DNA from: Pararhizobium sp. IMCC3301 | GTDB lineage: Bacteria; Pseudomonadota; Alphaproteobacteria; Rhizobiales; GCA-2746425 | DNA: 64,000 nucleotides | Reading direction: 5' to 3' | Assembly (NCBI RefSeq): GCF_030758315.1 | Contig: NZ_CP132336.1 | Location: 1-64,000, forward strand | Shown: positions 18,064 through 26,339 of the stretch, in pieces | How positions within the stretch are numbered: the stretch's first letter is position 1 | Layout of the letters: every line of letters begins with the position of its first letter | The notes under the pieces: model-generated | Told to the model about the DNA's origin: nothing | What the model saw: the letters and a program-made list of their open reading frames with translations, nothing else | The model's database searches: none | Program-made: the position numbers and the translations under genes

Positions 18064-18320
18064 GCAATCGACAAAGGCAATCGTGAACCCGAACTGGTGA
18101 AAATCCCGGATTGGAAGTATTCAATTTTCGCGCGCTCTACGGGATCGATATGTAAATCTGCATGGGCGGTCTTTCGGTTATTCTCATCTTTGCCGCCGCG
18201 CAACGCGGGTCCTGTCACCGGTGCACAAACCCGGTCAAATGACTCGACATTCAAAAAATGTGCTTTATCACCCCTGACAGAATTGCACAGGCAGCGCCTG
18301 CTGCGCTGGTTGGGAGAAAC

Positions 18321-19856
18321 ATGATGGCAGATTGCGCGCCGGAAATCACCGCGACCAAAGCTCAAGGACGCCTGTCCGGCGTTGGACCGGTCGCGGTGAT
18401 CGACATCGGGTCCAACTCGGTTCGACTGGTCGTATATGAACGACTGACGCGGTCCCCTTCGGTGTTTTTCAATGAAAAAGTTCTGTGCGGTCTGGGCCGC
18501 AGCGTTGCCGAAACCGGGCTGCTGGACGATGACAGCGTCAATCAGGCGCTGGCGGCGATGCGGCGGTTTCGCATTCTGTGCAAGCAGATCAAGGTGCGCC
18601 AGCTCGAAGTGATCGCCACCGCTGCGGCCCGTGAAGCCAAAAACGGCGCGGAGTTTCTGCAAAAAGTCCGTGAAACACTGGGTTGCGACGTTGAAGTGTT
18701 GACCGGCAGACAGGAGGCGCACCGTTCCGCGCTGGCGGTTATTTCCGGGTTTCATCACGCTGATGGGATTATGGGGGATATGGGCGGCGGAAGCCTGGAA
18801 TTTGTCGATGTGAAGGGCAACAATATCGGCTCGGGCATTACATTGCCTCTCGGCGGACTGCGGCTTCAGATTGATGCCCATGACGAGGTTTCGGAGGCTA
18901 CAAAACTGGCAAAGCAGCGTCTTGCAGAAGCCACTTTGCTTGCGCAGGGCGGCGGGCGGACATTTTATGCTGTCGGTGGCACATGGCGCGCCATCGGTCG
19001 GCTTTACATGCATCACATCAACTATCCACTGCTGGTGATGCATGATTTTCGCGTCGCCTCAGCTGATATGATAGCGTTTTGCGATGAGGTGATGAACGCG
19101 AAGAGTGATGACCTTGATGGCATAAAGTTCGTCTCCCGTGCGCGCCGTCCGTTGCTGCCTTACGGCGCGCTGTTGCTGGCGGAAACACTGAAACAGACCG
19201 GTGCCAGGGAAGTGGCATTCTCAGCTATAGGCGTGCGTGAGGGGCATCTTCACCAGATGCTGGATGCCGCCGAACAAAGTCGCGATCCACTGATTTCAGC
19301 TTCTGAGGAACTGGCCATACTGCGCGCCCGCTCACCGGAGCATGCCAAAGAACTGTGTTCATGGTCGGAAACGGTGTTCGATGTGCTTGGGCTCGACGAA
19401 ACCGCCGATGAAGCGCGGTTGCGCGTGGCGGCCTGCCTGCTGTCGGATATCGGCTGGCGCGCTCACCCGGATTATCGCGGCGAACAGAGTCTCAACATTG
19501 TTGCCCATGCGGCCTTTGTCGGCATCGATCATCCGGGACGGGCCTATCTGGCGTTGTCCAATTTTTACCGCCATTCCGGAAGTGGCACAGATGAGCTCAG
19601 CCCCAAACTGAAGACACTGGCCGGAGAGCGCCTTGATTTGCGTGCCCAGGCGTTGGCGCTGACCATTCGCGTCGCGATGCTGGTGTCGGCAGGCATGCCC
19701 GGAGTTATGGACCGCATCGGTCTGTTGAAACGTGACGACAAACTGGTGTTGATATTGCCGGCTGATCTTCAGGATCTGATCGGCCAGCGCCTCTGCAACC
19801 GGGTCAGGCAACTCGCCAAAATTGGCAGCCTCGACTACGCAGTGGAAGTGGCCTGA
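18321..19856 (+). CDS. ppx: Exopolyphosphatase, Ppx/GppA family
   Basis: About 511 residues. The sugar-kinase-like ATPase fold is seen in VAVIDIGSNSVRLVVYE and GDMGGGSLEFVDV, with the ATAAAREAKNG segment between. A C-terminal HD-like helical domain has HPDYRG and AHAAFVGIDHPGRAYL. It releases phosphate from polyphosphate or hydrolyses pppGpp. The start at 18321 (MMADCAPEI) is preferred, since GGGAGA lies just upstream; the frame is open from 18258. It works opposite ppk1. Confidence 0.93.
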   Translation: MMADCAPEITATKAQGRLSGVGPVAVIDIGSNSVRLVVYERLTRSPSVFFNEKVLCGLGRSVAETGLLDDDSVNQALAAMRRFRILCKQIKVRQLEVIATAAAREAKNGAEFLQKVRETLGCDVEVLTGRQEAHRSALAVISGFHHADGIMGDMGGGSLEFVDVKGNNIGSGITLPLGGLRLQIDAHDEVSEATKLAKQRLAEATLLAQGGGRTFYAVGGTWRAIGRLYMHHINYPLLVMHDFRVASADMIAFCDEVMNAKSDDLDGIKFVSRARRPLLPYGALLLAETLKQTGAREVAFSAIGVREGHLHQMLDAAEQSRDPLISASEELAILRARSPEHAKELCSWSETVFDVLGLDETADEARLRVAACLLSDIGWRAHPDYRGEQSLNIVAHAAFVGIDHPGRAYLALSNFYRHSGSGTDELSPKLKTLAGERLDLRAQALALTIRVAMLVSAGMPGVMDRIGLLKRDDKLVLILPADLQDLIGQRLCNRVRQLAKIGSLDYAVEVA

Positions 19857-19976
19857 TTTTTGTCAGGTGGCGGCACGCCATTCCTGAGATATTGGTGTCA
19901 TAGTTTTTGTTTGGTTTCTGAGTGAAGCACGAGCCGCTGACCGGCCAGTAACGGCCGGATAGTACAGGAGAATGAT

Positions 19977-20681
19977 ATGCGTTTGAAACAACCTGCCGCA
20001 TTGCTGGTTGCCGCGCTTGCCTTCGCCATGACTTTGTCGAGTTCGGCATCGGCACACCATCCCGGTGCCGATCTCGACAAGCTTATGGGCAGCAAGGAGC
20101 GATATTTTCAAATCATCGACGATCCGGCACCAGCGTTCGAGCTGGCCGACGCTGATGGAAAAATTGTTCACCTGTCCGACTTTGCCGACAAGATAGTCGT
20201 GCTCAATTTTATCTTTGCCAGTTGCACGGATGTCTGTCCGGTGCACTCCTCACTGATCGCCGATGTCCAGTCCAAGATCAACGCCACACCAATGAAGGAC
20301 ATGGTCCAGTTCATTTCGGTCACCACCGACCCTGAAGTCGACACGCCTGAAGTATTGAGGAGCTATGGCGAGCCTCGTGGTCTTGATCCTCACAACTGGA
20401 TATTCCTCACTCGTCGTCCCGGCGATGCCGAGGATGCGACGCGGTCTCTGTCAAAGAGCTACAACACTTTATTCGAGCCGCGCAATGACGGCCAGCAGAC
20501 CCACGGGGTCGTCACCCACATCATCGATAAAGGCGGACGTTTCGCCGCCAAATTTCACGGCCTGCAGTTTGAGCCTTTGAACCTTGTATTGTACATCAAC
20601 GGGCTGACCAATATCGCCACTCCCTCAGCGCAGCCGGAGGAGCGTGGTTTGTGGGAGAAATTCAAAGATCTGATAAAATAA
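19977..20681 (+). CDS. SCO1/SenC-family copper chaperone
   Basis: A 234-residue thioredoxin-fold protein with an N-terminal signal peptide (about 1-26, ending near SASA). The copper-binding pair is Cys83-x3-Cys87 in SCTDVCPV, with a distal His in the QQTHGVVTHI segment. SCO proteins load Cu(A) on cytochrome c oxidase subunit II in the periplasm. No oxidase genes are nearby. A clear AGGAGA ribosome-binding site precedes the ATG at 19977. Confidence 0.92.
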   Translation: MRLKQPAALLVAALAFAMTLSSSASAHHPGADLDKLMGSKERYFQIIDDPAPAFELADADGKIVHLSDFADKIVVLNFIFASCTDVCPVHSSLIADVQSKINATPMKDMVQFISVTTDPEVDTPEVLRSYGEPRGLDPHNWIFLTRRPGDAEDATRSLSKSYNTLFEPRNDGQQTHGVVTHIIDKGGRFAAKFHGLQFEPLNLVLYINGLTNIATPSAQPEERGLWEKFKDLIK

Positions 20682-20786
20682 GCCGGCCCGAACGAGGCTA
20701 TGCGTCAGGGGCCGCCCTGCGCTACAAGCCACACGGTGTGGTGCGCTTTCATCAAGAGCCTGTGATCATGCGTCCGGGGCGTGGCG

Positions 20787-21218
20787 TCACCTGATGAGAC
20801 GGGCACGAGCTGACTTGTCATGGCGTTCCAAGTCATCATCGATATGAAGCCAGACCAATCTGTTACTGGCGTGCGCATGAAGCTCCGGAGGGAGAGCATC
20901 CGCTTGGTCGAGCAACCCCAAAGCGATGTAGACCGTGTTCGGAAGGTAGTCAAAACGGCCCGAAATTGGAGACCCGCAGGACTCACAAAAGGTGCGTCTC
21001 ACGCCGGGAGTGACGGTAACCGCACGTCCTTCATCTGGTAAGAATGTCACCTTTGAGTTCTCAAACGCCGCAAAGGCAGCGACAGGCGCCCCGGTCACCC
21101 GGCGACAATCGCTGCAGTGGCAGTATGAAATGTCAGTCGGCAGAGTTTCAGCCCGAATATGTGTTGCCCCGCAATAGCATCGGCCAGTAACCGGCAGCAT
21201 GGTGGTTTCAGTGGTCAT
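20787..21218 (-). CDS. GFA/CENP-V-type zinc-binding protein
   Basis: A 143-residue protein with the GFA zinc ligands in order: CYCGAT, CHCSDCRR and FCESCGSPI. This family (Mss4-like fold) includes the so-called glutathione-dependent formaldehyde-activating proteins; most members have no proven activity. No formaldehyde genes lie nearby. It is co-oriented with the TTT transporter downstream-to-upstream but separated by about 30 bases from the end of that gene, so it may be an independent unit or share transcription. Confidence 0.88.
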   Translation of the reverse strand: MTTETTMLPVTGRCYCGATHIRAETLPTDISYCHCSDCRRVTGAPVAAFAAFENSKVTFLPDEGRAVTVTPGVRRTFCESCGSPISGRFDYLPNTVYIALGLLDQADALPPELHAHASNRLVWLHIDDDLERHDKSARARLIR

Positions 21219-21250
21219 TGCTCATTCCGTTACAAACCCCAAGACACGGT

Positions 21251-23218
21251 TTAAAGAAATCCTCCAGGAAGCGGCACGCCCAGAAGTTCGCGGAATCCAT
21301 AGGTAAATAACAGGATCACCACAACGACGCTGACGGCAAGCAGCGCCATCGGCTTTGCTTTCAGGCGCTCATATTGGGCGCTGGCAATAAGGCCCAGGCC
21401 CATCAGCATTCCAGACAGTCCAAAACCCAGTGTCGGCACCAGAAGGACGGCGATCAGCATGATCACGGGAACAGAAACGCGCCGCGGCACAGATCCGGGA
21501 CTTGCGATTTCCCTGACGCTGCCGGTGAGCAGCAGACGCAGCACGGCGATAATCAGAAACACCACCATTCCCAGCGCTATCGTGCGCGGGAATACTGCGG
21601 CTTCATCGTTCAATGTGCCGGTTTGGACAAGGGCGACCACTGCAACCACTGCGAACGCACCAAATGAGATGACATCCCGTGCCACCGCACCATTCGATCC
21701 CCTTTCCTGCAATGCGGCAGAGCTGTTGTCTTTTTTCGATAACAGCGCTTTCAGATTAGGCATGAAGGGGTATACGAAAGTCAGCAATGTCATGGCGATG
21801 ATGATCAGCGACAAGGGCCGGCCGAAAAACTGGCCCCAAAGATTGCCCAGTGCATCGCCAATGGTCCAGCTTTGAACAAAGCCCTGTTCGGCGATGCGGC
21901 CCAGAATAAGCCCGAGTACGATCGGCGACACCGAAAAGCCACGCTTCGAGGCAACCCAGCCGACAATGCCGAGAACAATCATGATAATGACATCTGACAG
22001 ACTGTTGCGAATGGCAAAGGCACCAATCACGGTCATGAACGCCACGATCGGTACCAGTGCGGATTTCGGCGCGCGCACGATTGCACCATAGGCGAACCGG
22101 CCGATCAGCAAACCAACAGGCAGCATCAGTACTGTCGCCAGCAGCAGCCCGAAAATGAAGGTGTAAACAATATCAGCGCCCTCTGAAAACAGGGTTGGTC
22201 CGGTCCGCACACCCTGCACAAGAAGAGCGCCAAGAATCACTGCATCCGGCGGCGTACCGGGAATTCCCAGCACCAGGGTGGGAATGAAGCCGCCGCCGAC
22301 GGTGGCGTTATTGGCTGATTCTGTGGCAATCACACCGCCCGGTTCGCCCTTGCCGTAATTGCCCGGTGCCTTTGCCGATCTGCGCGCTTCTGAATAGGCG
22401 ACAAGACCGGCAATCGAGCCGCCGGCGCCGGGCAGGGCGCCGACAAACGTGCCTATTACCGAGCTGCGCACCACATTCCATTTGTTTTTCAGCATCGTCT
22501 CGATCGCTTCAACCAAACGGAATCCGCGTTTCGTTTCGGCAGGATCAAGATGCCGGTCCGGAGTTGCAACCAGATCGATCAGCACCGGAATGCAATACAG
22601 GCCAATCAGGGCCGAGACCACTTCAATCCCGCCCAGCAATGTCGTGGAGCCGAAGGTGAAACGTACTTCCGCGCTGGTTTCCGAAATTCCGACCATTGCC
22701 AGCAGCAGGCCAAAACAGGCGGCAATCACGCCTTTCAGAAATTCGCCCTCCGAAAGGGCGGCAATCAGCGACAAACCGAATACGGCCAGCCAGAAATATT
22801 CCACTGGACCGAAAGCAAGGGCGGCATCGGCCAGTGGCGGCGCCAGCAGCAGCAGTGCCAAAGCCCCGACCAGACCGCCAAAGACACTGGAAAGACAGGC
22901 AATTGAAATCGCAAGGTCACCATCGCCCCGCTTCGCCATTGGATAGCCATCGAATGTCGTGGCAATTGCCGAGGGTGTGCCCGGCGTATTCAGCAGAATC
23001 GCCGCATATGCGCCGCCGTAGATCGCACCGGTATAGATCGCACCCATCAGGATCAGAGCGGAATCAGGCTGCATGGAAAAGGTGATGGGTACCAGGACAG
23101 CAACAGCCATGGTTGCAGTCAGTCCTGGAATTGAGCCGATAATTGTACCTGCTGCGACCCCCAGAAGTGCCAGGAAAATATTCAGCGGCGAGAACGCCGA
23201 CATCAGGTACTCAAGCAT
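21251..23218 (-). CDS. TTT-family permease, TctA-TctB fusion
   Basis: A 655-residue polytopic membrane protein. Residues 1 to about 500 are a complete TctA large permease, including GSIPGLTATMAVAVLVP, LLNTPGTPSAIATTFDGYP and a VLGIPGTPPDAVILGALL repeat. Residues about 520-655 have four further hydrophobic segments in the arrangement of the small TctB subunit (AVFPRTIALGMVVFL, a typical TctB start). The two subunits are therefore one polypeptide. The system imports a carboxylate bound by the TctC protein encoded 76 bases upstream. No separate tctB gene exists here, supporting the fusion. Confidence 0.88.
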   Translation of the reverse strand: MLEYLMSAFSPLNIFLALLGVAAGTIIGSIPGLTATMAVAVLVPITFSMQPDSALILMGAIYTGAIYGGAYAAILLNTPGTPSAIATTFDGYPMAKRGDGDLAISIACLSSVFGGLVGALALLLLAPPLADAALAFGPVEYFWLAVFGLSLIAALSEGEFLKGVIAACFGLLLAMVGISETSAEVRFTFGSTTLLGGIEVVSALIGLYCIPVLIDLVATPDRHLDPAETKRGFRLVEAIETMLKNKWNVVRSSVIGTFVGALPGAGGSIAGLVAYSEARRSAKAPGNYGKGEPGGVIATESANNATVGGGFIPTLVLGIPGTPPDAVILGALLVQGVRTGPTLFSEGADIVYTFIFGLLLATVLMLPVGLLIGRFAYGAIVRAPKSALVPIVAFMTVIGAFAIRNSLSDVIIMIVLGIVGWVASKRGFSVSPIVLGLILGRIAEQGFVQSWTIGDALGNLWGQFFGRPLSLIIIAMTLLTFVYPFMPNLKALLSKKDNSSAALQERGSNGAVARDVISFGAFAVVAVVALVQTGTLNDEAAVFPRTIALGMVVFLIIAVLRLLLTGSVREIASPGSVPRRVSVPVIMLIAVLLVPTLGFGLSGMLMGLGLIASAQYERLKAKPMALLAVSVVVVILLFTYGFRELLGVPLPGGFL

Positions 23219-23294
23219 GATCGGTCTCTGCGCGGACGACGGGAATTATCATGTGGCGTGTGCGGCGCGCAAACGCCGCACACGGGGTGTGATG

Positions 23295-24248
23295 TCAGTC
23301 GATGACGCCAGCATCCTTTGCCGCTTTGATATACTCATCGGTTTTCTGGCTCATGAATGCGTCCATTTCAGCGCCATACCCGATATCGGACAGAGCGAAA
23401 CCACCGTCCAGCATCTGTTTCTGGAACGCTGGATCCGCGTTGATTGCGCGGATGATGTCCGACAGTTTCGTGCGGATGTCTTCCGGTGTCGACTTCGGCA
23501 CGGCGATACCGCGATAGGCACCTGACACCATGTCAAACCCCAGTTCCCGGAAGGTCGGAACGTCGGGAAAGGCCGGGTGGCGTTCTTCCATTGCCACTGC
23601 CAGCATGCGCACCTTGTCGCCCTGGGCAGCTCCTACCGTGGTATATCCCCATTCCGCGACAACCTGCTTGCCGAGCAGGGCAGTAACGGCTGCACCTGTG
23701 CCTTTGAACGAAACATAAGTTGTTTCAATTCCGGCTTTTTCATCAAAAATCACCTGCGCCAGATGATTGGCCGTGCCTTTGCCGGAGCCGGAAAATATGG
23801 TCTTCTTCGGGTTTGCTTTCGCGTAATCAATCAGGTCTTGAAGTGTCTGAAATTCGCTATCGGCATTCACGACAATCGCATCAGGCGTATAATGAAACAT
23901 GTAGACATTGGTAATGTCATCGGTCTGAAACCCGACATCGCCCTGTTGCGGTTTGACGATGATGTGCGGCAGGTTGACGCCGATAATACTGTAGCCATCA
24001 CCAGCCATGCTGTTGAGTTGCGACCAGCCAACCGCTCCGCCACCGCCCGGCTTGTAGGACACAACCAGATCCTGTCCGAATTTCTCTTTGAAATATGGCT
24101 GTTGCAGGCGCGCAGTGATGTCCGACTCGCCACCAGGGCCGAATGGAATAATGTAATCCACGGCCTTGTCCGGATATTCCGCAGCAGACGCAAGCGATGC
24201 TGCGAAAGCGCTGGCAACAATGGCAGCAATGAGTGATTTTTTTATCAT
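23295..24248 (-). CDS. TTT-family periplasmic substrate-binding protein (TctC/Bug)
   Basis: A 317-residue protein with a signal peptide (about 1-22, ending ASAAEYP). Family features are VDYIIPFGPGGESDITAR, YKPGGGGAVGWSQL and the hinge segment SGSGKGTANHLAQ. Bug-type receptors bind dicarboxylates, tricarboxylates or aromatic acids; the ligand cannot be told from sequence. It is the first gene of the tctC-tctAB unit. Two inverted repeats lie just upstream of its start and may be operators. Confidence 0.92.
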   Translation of the reverse strand: MIKKSLIAAIVASAFAASLASAAEYPDKAVDYIIPFGPGGESDITARLQQPYFKEKFGQDLVVSYKPGGGGAVGWSQLNSMAGDGYSIIGVNLPHIIVKPQQGDVGFQTDDITNVYMFHYTPDAIVVNADSEFQTLQDLIDYAKANPKKTIFSGSGKGTANHLAQVIFDEKAGIETTYVSFKGTGAAVTALLGKQVVAEWGYTTVGAAQGDKVRMLAVAMEERHPAFPDVPTFRELGFDMVSGAYRGIAVPKSTPEDIRTKLSDIIRAINADPAFQKQMLDGGFALSDIGYGAEMDAFMSQKTDEYIKAAKDAGVID

Positions 24249-24265
24249 GAGGTTCTCCCGGTGTT

Positions 24266-24306
24266 AGATCATTCTTATTGTGATCTCCGACACTCTTATA
24301 TAAGAG
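24266..24306. promoter_or_regulatory. Two inverted repeats upstream of the tctC-tctAB operon
   Basis: AGATCA (24266-24271) pairs with TGATCT (24281-24286) across 9 bases, and CTCTTATATAAGAG (24293-24306) is a perfect 14-bp palindrome. Both lie in the first 60 bases upstream of the minus-strand tctC start. A GntR- or similar dimeric regulator is plausible, but no regulator gene is adjacent. Confidence 0.5.
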
Positions 24307-24504
24307 CGCTCGTATTACAACCCTGATTGGCAAAATCTTGTTCTGGTGGCAGCGGCCTGCCGTGCTATCGCGTCAGTCCGGGCTTTGTCTGCGTGTGATT
24401 TATTTGCGTGGTAACGCCGTGGTTTGGTGTAGTATGGGGCAGAAACAGGCTCCAAAACAGGCATTTCATGCTTTGAGCATTGCCGTTTCTGACTGCGAAA
24501 AAGG

Positions 24505-25236
24505 GTGGGCAATTTGACGCGAGTCACCGGCAATATCTCGGGCCCGAGCCGGGGGGAACCCGAACAACCAGCACTACGACGCAAATTCTCCTATGCGAGG
24601 CTTTCGCTTCAAATTGGCTGCATAGTCATGTTGCTGGCGTTGGGGAACCTGCTTTCGGTATGGCTGACCAGCACGGTCGAGATTGATATTCCCGCGGATG
24701 GACGAAGTCTGCTGGGGCCCAAGGTCCTGCTGGCGGCGGTTGTCTACGCCCTGGTTCTGGCTGTCCCTTTTGTCCCCGGTGCCGAGATCGGCCTGGCCAT
24801 GATGATGATGGCCGGTGCCAGAGTTGCACTGCTGGTCTATCTGTCGACAATTGCCGGCCTCAGCATCAGCTTTCTCTTTGGCAGATTTCTGCCGCTTCAG
24901 GTGCTGACAAACTGTTTCAGGCTGCTGGGTTTCCGAAAAGCCCAGGCGCTGCTTTTGACCATCGAGCCGCTTCAGCCAACCGAAAGACTGCAATTCCTCA
25001 TGTCGACCGCTCCCAACCGGCTGATACCGTTTTTGCTGCGCCATCGTTACCTTGCTCTTGGAATTGTCCTCAACGTTCCGGGAAATTCGCTGATCGGAGG
25101 AGGCGGAGGTATTGTGCTGCTGGCAGGCATCAGCCGGCTCTATTCGATACCTGCCTTTCTGCTGACCATCACCATCGCCGTTGCGCCAATTCCGCTTCTT
25201 GTCATGTTTTTCGGCGTCCACTTTTTCTCCGATTGA
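24505..25236 (+). CDS. Polytopic membrane protein, possibly VTT/DedA-like
   Basis: About 243 residues with five or six hydrophobic segments. LAVPFVPGAEIGLAMMMMAG and LNVPGNSLIGGGGGI resemble the two proline/glycine re-entrant loops of the VTT (DedA/TVP38) superfamily, which includes lipid scramblases, but the match is weak. A hydrophilic N-terminus of about 30 residues precedes the first helix. The start is GTG at 24505; TTG at 24514 is an alternative. It stands alone on this strand, 155 bases before the acyltransferase gene. Function unknown. Confidence 0.55.
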   Translation: MGNLTRVTGNISGPSRGEPEQPALRRKFSYARLSLQIGCIVMLLALGNLLSVWLTSTVEIDIPADGRSLLGPKVLLAAVVYALVLAVPFVPGAEIGLAMMMMAGARVALLVYLSTIAGLSISFLFGRFLPLQVLTNCFRLLGFRKAQALLLTIEPLQPTERLQFLMSTAPNRLIPFLLRHRYLALGIVLNVPGNSLIGGGGGIVLLAGISRLYSIPAFLLTITIAVAPIPLLVMFFGVHFFSD

Positions 25237-25391
25237 TTTGCATCCGACTGCAAATGGAGAAGATGCGGCAGGTTCGACAGGAGCAGTCGACGGCAAACGC
25301 TTTGGTGCTGCAGTTGACACCCGAACCTGTCTGGAACATCAAGACTGACGTGCTATGAAATGTTTATGCAGCGCAATAGATTGAGGTGCGG

Positions 25392-26339
25392 ATGAAATTC
25401 AGTTTTACCCGGTTCAAGGACCGGACGTCCAATTCGCTTTATGCCGCATCCAACTGGCTCTCCCACCAATCTGTTCCCGTGCAGAAAACCGGCTTTGCCA
25501 TGTTGCGGGTTTTTTTCTGGCTGATCTATGTCGTGCCGGGAAGCTATATGCGCAAAACCGCTGCCGCGCTCTGTGCAGCCAGCGGACAGGCTACTCCTGC
25601 TACGATTTACGGACAATTTGTCGACGGTGTGCTGCTGTTTGCCGGGCGCATTGAACTGTTGAGCCGCGGCCGCACAGAGACCATCGATCAGTTGTTGGAA
25701 ATTCCACACAAAGACCGGCTCGACAGCATTATCAACCAACATGGCGGCGCTATATTTGCATTGCCGCATTGCCACGGTGCGCTGTTGATGGTGCGCGGCC
25801 TGGCGTCCCGCTACGACACGCTGATGCTGGTCCGTGAGCCAAAGCAGGAAGCGCGTGCTGCCGCGCAACGGCGTTATTTTGCCAATCTGGGATGCGAGGT
25901 GCTTGATGTCCGGCGCAACAATGAAGCTGTCATCGCCCGAAGCGTATTGAAAGCCCTGCGTGAGGGGAAGCTTGTCATCGGCACGGTCGACCGCATCAAG
26001 GAGCCGCCGCCGGAAAACGAGCCTGTTGCAAAAAACCGGGATACGGTCCGCGCTCATGCGTTCGGTAAACCGGTCGGTGTCGCTGGCTGGCCGGCACGCT
26101 TTGCCGCCAAATGCAAGGTTCCGATTGTCCCCGTGATCGTCGAACAGACACCGGCTGCAGTTATTCTACATCTTGGCGAGCCGATAATCGCGAGCGATGT
26201 GCTGACCACCACCCAGGCGTGGCTCAGTGCGCTTGAACAGTTTTTCAAACAGTTTCCGGGCCAGTGGATCTTTGTCTATGACAAACACTGGTCCCGCTTG
26301 CTGCGCAACCGCGAGACCGACGCGTCCTTCAAAAAGTGA
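25392..26339 (+). CDS. LpxL/HtrB-like acyltransferase, unusual active-site motif
   Basis: A 315-residue protein with one N-terminal hydrophobic segment (about 36-50). The fold-defining segments resemble late lipid A acyltransferases: [20 protein letters not shown] (active-site region), then [21 protein letters not shown] and [13 protein letters not shown]. The family uses a His-x4-Asp/Glu dyad. Here neither His126 nor His128 is followed five residues later by an acid, so the enzyme may be altered or use another residue. ATG 25392 has GAGG about 7 nt upstream. Its 3' end overlaps the cpdB-like gene by 11 bp, tail to tail. Confidence 0.72.
   Translation: MKFSFTRFKDRTSNSLYAASNWLSHQSVPVQKTGFAMLRVFFWLIYVVPGSYMRKTAAALCAASGQATPATIYGQFVDGVLLFAGRIELLSRGRTETIDQLLEIPHKDRLDSIINQHGGAIFALPHCHGALLMVRGLASRYDTLMLVREPKQEARAAAQRRYFANLGCEVLDVRRNNEAVIARSVLKALREGKLVIGTVDRIKEPPPENEPVAKNRDTVRAHAFGKPVGVAGWPARFAAKCKVPIVPVIVEQTPAAVILHLGEPIIASDVLTTTQAWLSALEQFFKQFPGQWIFVYDKHWSRLLRNRETDASFKK

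Noticed and set aside
17694-19043. 449-codon open frame on the minus strand
   Set aside because: It spans the end of trkH, a gap and the start of ppx in antisense and matches no family; both sense genes are well supported.
24505-25236. Part of the TTT operon
   Set aside because: It is on the opposite strand, diverging from tctC, with a different fold and no TctB pattern.
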